This document shows positions 53,897 to 64,000 of a stretch of DNA of 64,000 nt, one piece after another. The notes below the pieces were generated by a model. It made no database searches. It was not told the origin of the DNA and saw nothing but the letters and a program-made list of their open reading frames with translations. This DNA is from Epilithonimonas bovis DSM 19482 (lineage in GTDB: Bacteria > Bacteroidota > Bacteroidia > Flavobacteriales > Weeksellaceae). The stretch is from assembly GCF_900108115.1 (NCBI RefSeq), contig NZ_FTPU01000001.1:115599-179598 (forward strand). The letters run 5' to 3'. Each line of letters starts with the position of its first letter. Position 1 is the stretch's first letter. A program made the position numbers and the translations under genes.

Positions 53897-54658
53897 ATGC
53901 CAACATTGAAAATCGCAGGTCTGAATCTGGACATTGTATGGAAAAATAAATCCGCAAATTTCGAACAAATCGAAACTCAATGTGATGCTGTACAGGCTGA
54001 TCTGTTTCTTTTACCGGAGATGTTTTCTACAGGATTTTGCATGGAAGCCGAAAAAGTTGCAGACAGAAATCTAGAAACTTTGACATGGATGAAATCCTTT
54101 GCCAAAAGCAAAGAGGCTGCAGTTGCGGGCAGTGTTTCGGTAGAAGAAAATGGGAGTTTTTATAATCGATTTTATTTTGTTTTTCCCGATGGAAGTTTTG
54201 AATACTATGACAAGAGGCATTTGTTTTCCTATTCAGGGGAAGACAAAATTTATACTGCGGGAACAGAACGAAAAATTATTGATTATAAAGGATTTAGGAT
54301 TCTTTTGCAGGTTTGTTTTGATTTGCGTTTTCCTGTATTTGCGAGAAACCAAGACGATTATGATGCGATGTTATATGTCGCAAACTGGCCAAAATCAAGA
54401 GTTGACGCCTGGAAGTCTTTGTTAAAAGCCCGTTCAATCGAAAATCAGGCTTTTCTTTTCGGGTTGAACAGAATCGGAACTGATGGTTATAATCTTGAGT
54501 ATGAAGAAAGCTCACAGGTTTATTTCCCGGACGGAAGAGAAATCTCAATAAGGGAAAGCAACCTCATCAGAACGGAATGGCATCTTGAAGAATTACAGGA
54601 ATTCAGAAATAAATTTCCTTTTTTGAAGGACAGGGATGGGTTTGAAATCCAGTACTAA
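53897..54658 (+). CDS. carbon-nitrogen hydrolase, omega-amidase (YafV-like)
   Basis: 253 residues from the ATG at 53897 (MPTLKIAGLNLDIVW). The nitrilase triad is E41 (LLPEMFSTGF), K106 (YDKRHLFSYSGED) and C140 (LLQVCFDLRFP). The motif FSTGF and YDKRHLF point to the omega-amidase group, which hydrolyses alpha-ketoglutaramate and alpha-ketosuccinamate. It ends one base before the stop codon of the convergent thioredoxin gene. Confidence 0.92.
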   Translation: MPTLKIAGLNLDIVWKNKSANFEQIETQCDAVQADLFLLPEMFSTGFCMEAEKVADRNLETLTWMKSFAKSKEAAVAGSVSVEENGSFYNRFYFVFPDGSFEYYDKRHLFSYSGEDKIYTAGTERKIIDYKGFRILLQVCFDLRFPVFARNQDDYDAMLYVANWPKSRVDAWKSLLKARSIENQAFLFGLNRIGTDGYNLEYEESSQVYFPDGREISIRESNLIRTEWHLEELQEFRNKFPFLKDRDGFEIQY

Positions 54659-54659
54659 A

Positions 54660-54959
54660 TCAAGCATATTGGTTTAGCAAACCAACCAGAGAATTAACAT
54701 CATGCACACCGCTCTCTTTCCACAGCATTTGTCCTTTTTTGAAAATGGCTAAAGTTGGAACGCCTCTTACGCTGTATTCATTAGCAATAGAAGGAAATTG
54801 GTCGATATCTATTTTTACGATTCTTGCTTTCTCTCCAACCTGTTCCTTAACTGATGTAAGAACTGAAGACTGGACTTTGCATGGCTGGCACCAAGTAGCA
54901 AAAAAGTCAATAAGAACAGGGCGTTCGGATTGTATGAGTTCCTGAAATTTTTGTGACAT
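54660..54959 (-). CDS. thioredoxin-like protein (WCQPC active site)
   Basis: 99 residues, a single thioredoxin fold: RPVLIDFFATWCQPCKVQS with the active cysteines C24 and C27, then IVKIDIDQFPSIANEYSVRGVPTLAIFKKGQ with the cis-proline in VPT. The usual glycine of WCGPC is replaced by glutamine, which should alter its redox potential. It lies beside the persulfide dioxygenase-rhodanese fusion gene, about 105 bases away, suggesting a part in sulfane sulfur handling. Confidence 0.9.
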   Translation of the reverse strand: MSQKFQELIQSERPVLIDFFATWCQPCKVQSSVLTSVKEQVGEKARIVKIDIDQFPSIANEYSVRGVPTLAIFKKGQMLWKESGVHDVNSLVGLLNQYA

Positions 54960-55064
54960 AACAGATAGATTTTAGTTATTAAAAACTCTTCGCCAAACTC
55001 CCAGTAACACATCTGCTTAATTCCGCGTTGTCACGATGAAGTTTTCGAAGGCTTTTGGTTCTAT

Positions 55065-56474
55065 TTACAAAGTTTTACTCTGGCAAACAAAATTGCTTAA
55101 AGGGATTTTATCCGTTTTTTTAATAGCGTTGAAACCACCATCAATCTCAGTAAAATTCCTGTATCCTCTCGACTGCAAAATGCTTGCCGCAATCATGCTT
55201 CTGTAGCCGCCAGCGCAATGGATATAAAAATGCTCAGAATGATCCAGATTATTTACCCAATCATTGATGTAAGCTAAAGGTTTGCTGTATGCATCATTGA
55301 TATGCTCTGCCTCATATTCTGCCTCCTTTCTGACGTCGACCACTTTGGCATTATCAGAAAACTCTAAATTAAATTCTTCGGCAGTAATTCTTCTGATTTC
55401 GTCGGTTTCTTTCCCTGAATTTTTCCAGGCTTCAAAACCACCGTCTAAAAATCCCAGTACATTATCAAATCCTACACGGCTTAGCCTTGTAATGACTTCT
55501 TCTTCCGTTCCCCAATCAGAAACCAAAAGGATAGGCTGCTGCACATCAACAATCATCGCTCCTACCCAAGGTGCAAAATCACCTTTGATCCCAATATTAA
55601 TAGAATTCGGGACAAAACCTTTGTGAAAAATGGCTGCGTTCCTGGTATCCAGGATCAGCGCTCCGGTCTCTTCTGCAGCGGTTTCAAACTCCTCTACAGA
55701 AAGCGGATGTTTTCCCTTTTTGAGGACCTGATCAAAACTTTCGTAGCCACCTTTGTTCATGGCAACATTCATCCCAAAATATTTTGGAGGTGCCGTTAAT
55801 CCGTCCAGTACTTCATTAATAAACGATTCTCTATTAGGCTGATTCAGAGCATAATTCGTCCTTTTCTGATTGCCCAACGTATCCACTGTCTCTTTCTGCA
55901 TATTTTTGCCACAGGCAGATCCTGCACCATGAGCGGGATAGACTGTCACAGAATCGTCCAGTGGCATGATCTTATTCATAAGGCTGTCATATAACATCCC
56001 GGCAAGATCTTTCTCATCAATTTCGCCTGCTTTCTGGGCAAGATCTGGCCGGCCAACATCGCCCAGAAAAAGTGTATCACCAGAAAAAATGGCAGTTTCG
56101 TTACCGTTCTCGTCAATCAGGAGGTAAGTAGAACTTTCCAAAGTGTGTCCCGGTGTATGAAGGACTTTTATTTTGATTTTACCAATCTCGAAAATCTGAT
56201 GGTCTTCTGCTATAATGGCATCAAACTCGGGTTTTGCGGTTGGCCCGTAAACAATGGGAGCCCCGGTTTTTTTGGATAGATCCAAATGTCCGGATACAAA
56301 ATCGGCATGAAAATGCGTTTCAAAAATATATTTGAGCTTAACCTTGTCTTTTTCCAAACGGTCCAGATAGGGCTTCACCTCTCTCAGCGGATCGATAATT
56401 GCCGCTTCGTTTTCGGAAACGATGTAATAAGCGCCCTGCGCAAGACAACCTGTATAGATTTGCTCAACCTTCAT
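55065..56474 (-). CDS. MBL-fold persulfide dioxygenase-like protein fused to two rhodanese domains
   Basis: 469 residues. The N-terminal metallo-beta-lactamase domain has THFHADFVSGH (metal site), HTPGHT, FSGDTLFLGDVGRPDL and PAHGAGSACG, matching ETHE1/Blh persulfide dioxygenases. A middle rhodanese-like domain (ILDTRNAAIFHKGFVPNSINI) has no cysteine in its loop (VSDWGTEEE), so it is probably structural. The last domain has the active cysteine in YIHCAGGYRSMIA. The protein should oxidise glutathione or protein persulfides to sulfite and transfer sulfur; the acceptor is not known. Confidence 0.93.
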   Translation of the reverse strand: MKVEQIYTGCLAQGAYYIVSENEAAIIDPLREVKPYLDRLEKDKVKLKYIFETHFHADFVSGHLDLSKKTGAPIVYGPTAKPEFDAIIAEDHQIFEIGKIKIKVLHTPGHTLESSTYLLIDENGNETAIFSGDTLFLGDVGRPDLAQKAGEIDEKDLAGMLYDSLMNKIMPLDDSVTVYPAHGAGSACGKNMQKETVDTLGNQKRTNYALNQPNRESFINEVLDGLTAPPKYFGMNVAMNKGGYESFDQVLKKGKHPLSVEEFETAAEETGALILDTRNAAIFHKGFVPNSINIGIKGDFAPWVGAMIVDVQQPILLVSDWGTEEEVITRLSRVGFDNVLGFLDGGFEAWKNSGKETDEIRRITAEEFNLEFSDNAKVVDVRKEAEYEAEHINDAYSKPLAYINDWVNNLDHSEHFYIHCAGGYRSMIAASILQSRGYRNFTEIDGGFNAIKKTDKIPLSNFVCQSKTL

Positions 56475-56762
56475 CTTAATATAATTTTCTAGCTTATAAA
56501 ATAATCGACTAGTAGTTTATTAATTACAAATATGGGATTATTTGGAATAACTATAAATAAATTTTAAGAGATATTATGTATTATCCCAATCGAATTTCAA
56601 ACATTTGTTCGATTCTGCGAATATACGCCAACTCTAATTAATATAGAAGTGAGCCTTTTCAGCATGTGTGCCTTTTTATGTGCCTAATTTTCTTGAGGCC
56701 ATATAGAAAAAAAATATCTAAACGCAAAATAACCCCTAAATCATTAGTAAGGATATAAAAAG

Positions 56763-56790
56763 AAAAAACCACTAGACTAATCTAGTGGTT
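56763..56790 (-). terminator. terminator of the truncated tRNA-Asn gene
   Basis: Perfect 10-bp stem AACCACTAGA / TCTAGTGGTT with loop CTAA; on the minus strand it follows the tRNA 3' end and leads into a T run. Confidence 0.85.
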
Positions 56791-56793
56791 TTG

Positions 56794-56837
56794 CTCCTCC
56801 TGCTGGGCTCGAACCAGCGACCCTCTGATTAACAGTC
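56794..56837 (-). other. 3' fragment of a tRNA-Asn(GTT) gene, probable attachment site
   Basis: The minus strand reads GACTGTTAATCAGAGGGTCG, then CTGGTTCGAGCCCAG and AGGAGGAG: the anticodon loop with GTT, the variable region, a complete T arm and the 3' strand of the acceptor stem. The 5' half is missing; the sequence before the anticodon loop is unrelated AT-rich DNA. This is the pattern left when an element integrates at the anticodon loop of a tRNA gene and rebuilds the complete gene at its other end, which would lie to the right of the window. Confidence 0.8.
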
Positions 56838-56960
56838 GGTTTTATTGTGTTTTATTATAATTTGCTTAATCTTTATTATGCTTTATTTTCTTTGATTATC
56901 AATTGTTTACAAATATTTTTCTTGTACAGTATTTTATAATATTTTACTTTTGGAGCGCAA

Positions 56961-57034
56961 ATGTTCATGAAATGTTCGTGAAAAAATTTTTGTAAAACAC
57001 GATAAACAGGAACATCTGAAAAAAATGTTCGTGA
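56961..57034. repeat. short repeats ATGTTC(A/G)TGA upstream of the recombinase
   Basis: ATGTTCATGA at 56961-56970, ATGTTCGTGA at 56972-56981 and ATGTTCGTGA at 57025-57034, with an inverted half GAACAT at 57010-57015. Their spot between the attachment site and the recombinase gene fits arm-type binding sites. Confidence 0.5.
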
Positions 57035-57057
57035 AAAACGATAAAAATTGACACAAA

Positions 57058-57654
57058 ATGGTAAGTTACACCTTTACACTTGCTCCAAAAGCGAATAAAA
57101 CAGGGGAGAGAAGTATCATAATTTCATTTATAAAAGACCGCAAAAACACAAGTCTTTCAATCGGGAAAACTTGCAAGGAGAAGGACTGGAGTTTTGACGC
57201 TTGTCGTCTGAAAACTTCGCATCCCAATCACGCTAACCTCAACAAATTTATTGAGCGCAGAATTAAGATCATTGACGAGATTATCGACGATTTCGATAAA
57301 AATGGAATCTACTTCACGCTTCCTGATCTTATCAATAAACTAAAGACGAGCAGCGGACAAAGCATTTCCTTAACCTATACGAGTTTCCACGAAGATTTGA
57401 TTAGAAATCTTTTGGCATCGGATAAAACCGGAACAGCGAAAGTGGAAAAAGATACTCTGAATGCGCTGCAACGGTTCTTTGGCAAAAAAGACATTAGCTT
57501 TAATGAATTGGATTATTCTAACTTGAAAAAATTTGAAGCCTATTGCATTTCTCGCGGGAATAGGGAGTCCAGTATCGCGATTAGAATGCGGACTTTGTCC
57601 GTTTTTTTGGTCATTCCCCATTTCGGAATCAAGATAATAAGTTGCGGGGGCTGA
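57058..57654 (+). pseudogene. truncated tyrosine recombinase (integrase), N-terminal part only
   Basis: 198 residues of open frame instead of about 400. The N-terminal arm-binding domain (YTFTLAPKANKTGERSIIISF ... SLSIGKTCKEKDWSFDACRLK) and the SAM-like core-binding domain (FHEDLIRNLLASDKTGTAKVEKDTLNALQRFFGKKDISFNELDYSNLKKFEAYCISRG) are recognisable up to SSIAIRMRTL. The catalytic domain with the R-H-R-Y residues is absent: after about 57598 the frame runs into the antisense of another gene for 18 codons. It cannot be an active recombinase, so the element is no longer self-mobile through it. Confidence 0.85.
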
Positions 57655-57738
57655 TAAAGTCTTACCATAATTTTTTGTGAAATTTGATAAAAAAATTACC
57701 ATTGTTAGGATTAAAGTAAATTTGAATTGATGAATCAT
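57590..57738 (-). pseudogene. 5' stub of a secreted right-handed beta-helix protein gene
   Basis: From the ATG at 57738 the minus strand encodes a signal peptide (MIHQFKFTLILTMVIFLSNF) and then SAPATYYLDSEMGNDQKNGQSP, which resembles the beginning of secreted beta-helix polysaccharide lyases and related hydrolases (pattern YYVDpxxGnDxnDGxSP). The homology stops where the truncated recombinase begins; the rest of the gene is missing. It shows that a further carbohydrate-active gene once lay here. Confidence 0.6.
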
Positions 57739-61107
<3,369 letters not shown>

Positions 61108-61117
61108 TCCTTGTTGT

Positions 61118-62695
61118 ATGGCGAAAAGAACAATACAATTTTCTCAGTTTCTCATCGTTTTTTTTCCTGCTTTTTTCTTAGCACAATCTGTGGATAAGAA
61201 TCTTTGGAAAGCGCAAATTAATCTCGAAAAAAAGTATCAGACCATCGATAACTTTGCTGCGGCCGGATGTTGGTTTGCAGAAGGCATCGGCAAATACTGG
61301 CCGGAAGAGAAGAAACAAAAAATTGCCCAGTTGCTTTTTAGCCGGCAAACCGACGATAAAGGAAATCCTTTGGGAATAGGGCTTTCGGGATGGCGCTTTA
61401 ATATCGGTGCAGGAACACAGGAGCAGGCAGATAAAAGCGGTATCAGCGATTTCCGCAAAAGGGTGGAATGCTTTCAGAATCCTGACGGAAGCTACAGCTG
61501 GAACCGGCAGGAAGGATACCAGTGGTTTTTGAAAAAAGCCAAAGAATACGGTGTAGAACGCTTGATCGCCTTTTCCAATTCACCGCCGGTTTTTATGACG
61601 AAAAATGGACTGGGATTTAAAACGGAAAAAGACAATACTTGCAACCTTCCGGCAAATCGTTTTTCGGATTTTGCGAAATTTTTGGCAGAAGTGGTCGAAC
61701 ATTTTGAAAAAGAAAACCTGCATTTTGATTATCTCAGCCCGGTTAACGAACCGCAATGGGATTGGTTTGGCGAATTTGGAAAAGCAAAGCAGGAAGGTTC
61801 GCCTTGGAGCAATGCAGATATTTCTGAAATAGCAAAAATTCTCGATAAAGAGCTTTCAAAACAACAGCTGAATACAAAAATACTTTTGACGGAAGCCGCG
61901 CAGCTCGATTTTCTGTATGCAGGTTACGGTCCTGCACAACAGCAGGTATCAGCATTTTACGATGAAGAAAGTCCGCAATATCTTGGGAACCTTACACATC
62001 TTCCTAAAATTATAGCAGGACACAGCTATTTCACAGAATCATCGGATAAGCGACTGCTGGATGTCAGGAAAAAAACCGGTGAAATTGCAGATAAATACAG
62101 GCTAAATTTTTGGCAGTCAGAATATTCTATGCTGGGAAAAGGTTATACAGAAGGCAAATCGGGACAGGTCTCCGCTATAGATTGTGCGCTGTTCCTGGCG
62201 AAAGTGATCCATTTTGACCTGACGGTTGCCAACGCTTCGGCTTGGCAATTTTGGAATGCTTTTGAACCGGGACCTTCGGAGTACGATACCCGATATTATT
62301 TTATTGCTTTGGATCCCAATGAAACTTATACCAACGGAAATTTTCATCCAGTCAAGACACTTTGGGCGATGGGACATTACAGCTATTTCATTCGGCCGGG
62401 GATGCAGCGTATCGACTTAAATATGGGATTATCGCCGGAGCAGCAGGCGCAGGAAGTAATGGCTTCAGCCTATCAGGGTCCTTCAACCGGGAAAGTTGTA
62501 GTTGTATTGATTAATTATTCGCCGGAAGAAAAAACCGTGAAGTTCGATCTTCCCACGAAGTTCAGGGAAATTACGCAATATCTTACCACAAAAGATCCGG
62601 AGATGAATATGAAGAAAAACGCCGTCCGAAAAGGAAAACTCAGGAAATGGAATTTTCCGCCACGATCTATTTCAACATTAGTTTTTGAACCATAA
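61118..62695 (+). CDS. glycoside hydrolase family 30, probable endo-beta-1,6-galactanase
   Basis: 525 residues with a signal peptide (about 1-22). The barrel carries the acid/base E211 in SPVNEPQWDW and the nucleophile E335 in FWQSEYSMLG, and ends in a beta-sandwich domain (VVLINYSPEEKTVKFDLP). The stretches DNFAAAGCWFAEGIG and SGWRFNIGAGT and FSNSPPVFMTKNGLGF resemble the GH30 enzymes that cut beta-1,6-galactan side chains of arabinogalactan. The start is ten bases after the GH2 stop. The substrate is inferred from family features and neighbours. Confidence 0.85.
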   Translation: MAKRTIQFSQFLIVFFPAFFLAQSVDKNLWKAQINLEKKYQTIDNFAAAGCWFAEGIGKYWPEEKKQKIAQLLFSRQTDDKGNPLGIGLSGWRFNIGAGTQEQADKSGISDFRKRVECFQNPDGSYSWNRQEGYQWFLKKAKEYGVERLIAFSNSPPVFMTKNGLGFKTEKDNTCNLPANRFSDFAKFLAEVVEHFEKENLHFDYLSPVNEPQWDWFGEFGKAKQEGSPWSNADISEIAKILDKELSKQQLNTKILLTEAAQLDFLYAGYGPAQQQVSAFYDEESPQYLGNLTHLPKIIAGHSYFTESSDKRLLDVRKKTGEIADKYRLNFWQSEYSMLGKGYTEGKSGQVSAIDCALFLAKVIHFDLTVANASAWQFWNAFEPGPSEYDTRYYFIALDPNETYTNGNFHPVKTLWAMGHYSYFIRPGMQRIDLNMGLSPEQQAQEVMASAYQGPSTGKVVVVLINYSPEEKTVKFDLPTKFREITQYLTTKDPEMNMKKNAVRKGKLRKWNFPPRSISTLVFEP

Positions 62696-62707
62696 ATCCA
62701 AAATACA

Positions 62708-63700
62708 ATGAAAAAACTCATATTTCTGTATATTTTATTTCTGTTTTCTAACTTTCCGGCGCAGAACGGCAAGAATATAAGCTTCAAGCCGGGCGAAATA
62801 TGGAAGGATACAGATGGTGTCCACATTAATGCGCACGGAGGCGGAATTTTGTTCGATAAAGGAACATATTATTGGTTTGGCGAATTTAAAGGTGATACCA
62901 ATGATGCGCAGGTTGGCGTAACGGTTTATTCCGGCAAAGATCTTTACAACTGGAAAAATGAAGGAGTTGCCCTGAAAGTGAGCGAAGATCCGAATTCCGA
63001 AATCACAAAAGGCTCGATTATCGAACGTCCGAAGGTAATCTATAACACCAAAACGAAAAAATATGTGATGTGGTTTCATCTCGAATTAAAGGGAAGAGGA
63101 TATGAAGCTGCCAGAACCGGCCTTGCAGTTAGCGATAAGCCGGCAGGACCTTACCGTTTTATTCGTTCTTACCGACCAAATGTAGGAAACTGGCCTGTTG
63201 ATTTTCCCGATTCTCAGAAAAGAAGAGTGAAAGGGGAAGATACCATCAAAAGCTGGACCCCGAAATGGATTGAAGCCATCCAGGACGGAATGTTCCTGAG
63301 ACGGGATTTCGCAGTCGGGCAAATGTCCAGGGATATGCAGCTTTTTGTAGATGATGACGGAAAAGCTTATCACATCCATTCCGCTGAGGAAAACGGCACT
63401 CTTCATATAAGTCTTCTGACGGATGATTATCAGGATTTTACAAATGAATTTGCGGTAATGATGCCGTCAGACTTCAACGAAGCGCCTGCCATCTTCAAAA
63501 AAGACGGAATGTATTATATGATCGCTTCCGGAACCACAGGCTGGAAACCCAATCCTGCAAGATCTTTCCGTGCGAAAAATATTTTTGGTCCTTGGGAATC
63601 ACTTGGAAACCCTGCGGTTGGCCCAAAAGCGGAAACCACTTTTGATTCGCAAAGCACCTATATCCTTCCGGTTCAGGGGAAAAAAGATCAGTTTATTTAG
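62708..63700 (+). pseudogene. glycoside hydrolase family 43 (exo-beta-1,3-galactanase-like), truncated by an insertion sequence
   Basis: 330 residues with a signal peptide (MKKLIFLYILFLFSNFPAQ). It has the five-bladed propeller starts HINAHGGGILFDKGTYYWFGEF and IIERPKVIYNTKTKKYVMW, DDDGKAYHIHS and NEAPAIFKKDGMYYMIASGTTGW, features of the GH43 subfamily acting on beta-1,3-galactan. The frame ends right after TYILPVQGKKDQFI, where relatives continue with the closing blade and, often, a C-terminal domain. The stop codon lies exactly where the insertion sequence begins, so the enzyme has lost its C-terminal part and is probably inactive. Confidence 0.82.
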
Positions 63701-63757
63701 TCTCTCCTTAAACCACCTATAATTTACTGATTATTAGTATTTTGGGTTTAAAATAGC

Positions 63758-63788
63758 TTGTTTTTTATTGCAAGAATTTGTATCTTAG
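63758..63788 (+). promoter_or_regulatory. promoter of the transposase gene (TTG, 20 bp, TATCTTAG)
   Basis: TTG at 63758-63760, 20 bases, then TATCTTAG, one mismatch from TAnnTTTG, ahead of the ATG at 63809. Confidence 0.5.
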
Positions 63789-63796
63789 AGCTTTAA

Positions 63797-64000
<204 letters not shown>

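Larger units (their letters stand above)
56475..57057. other. gene-free stretch at the left end of the accessory region
   Basis: The first 280 bases, up to about 56760, are AT rich with no plausible gene. It then holds the tRNA terminator, the tRNA-Asn fragment, and a block of repeats just before the recombinase gene. Confidence 0.6.

Noticed and set aside
56475..56760. Small RNA or tmRNA in the gene-free stretch before the tRNA fragment
   Set aside because: No recognisable conserved structure or promoter-terminator pair was found.
57370..57738. Full-length 122-residue minus-strand protein
   Set aside because: Only the first ~50 residues resemble a real protein; the rest is antisense to the recombinase fragment.

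Overview
The window reads as chromosome of a Flavobacteriia member, most likely Weeksellaceae (Chryseobacterium, Epilithonimonas or Elizabethkingia group). Pointers are a type III glutamine synthetase, the orphan exosortase pair XrtF plus its partner, a DUF6909-like protein, flavobacterial DUF4271/DUF4296 proteins, and many promoters with the Bacteroidota -7 box TAnnTTTG. Genus is an inference from gene content only.

Region 1 (1-13.4 kb, minus strand) is the division and cell wall cluster: mraZ, rsmH, ftsL, PBP/ftsI, murE, mraY, murD, ftsW, murG, murC, then the start of ftsQ at the left edge. It makes peptidoglycan precursors from UDP-MurNAc to lipid II and builds the septal machinery. mraZ has three tandem 10-bp GTGG repeats over its promoter, a probable autoregulatory operator. 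Two small nuclease-like genes are wedged into the cluster, each bordered by repeats: a PD-(D/E)XK GxxExxY gene between murC and ftsQ, and a GIY-YIG gene between murG and murC. murG also carries an in-frame block of 7-bp repeats. This trio of repeat-linked insertions among essential genes is the most unusual thing in the core part of the window.

Region 2 (13.6-33.5 kb) is mixed core metabolism: a nitroreductase, nadB-nadC, a large Oar-like outer membrane protein, asd, a cation diffusion facilitator, the exosortase pair, a sugar-kinase-like phosphotransferase, an NlpC/P60 lipoprotein, glutamine synthetase III, a nucleosidase-like protein of unknown function, DUF445, a serine hydrolase and a TetR regulator.

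Region 3 (33.6-56.5 kb) is housekeeping: TatD and TcdA, rnpA, the phospholipid genes psd-cdsA with a LUD gene and ftsH-rsfS, birA, an LptF/G permease, a tgt without its usual zinc cysteines, a Dol-P-mannose-type glycosyltransferase, hemD, oligopeptidase B, a two-component system, an L,D-transpeptidase, an omega-amidase-like hydrolase, a thioredoxin and a persulfide-dioxygenase/rhodanese fusion.

Region 4 (56.76 kb to the right edge) is accessory. It starts at a 3' fragment of a tRNA-Asn gene with its terminator, followed by a tyrosine recombinase cut off after its SAM-like domain and joined directly to the 5' stub of an opposing secreted beta-helix gene. Then comes a co-directional glycoside hydrolase set, GH2, GH30 and GH43, a combination suited to type II arabinogalactan side chains and backbone. 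The GH43 gene is cut short by an insertion sequence whose transposase runs off the right edge. No rRNA gene, complete tRNA gene or CRISPR array was seen.
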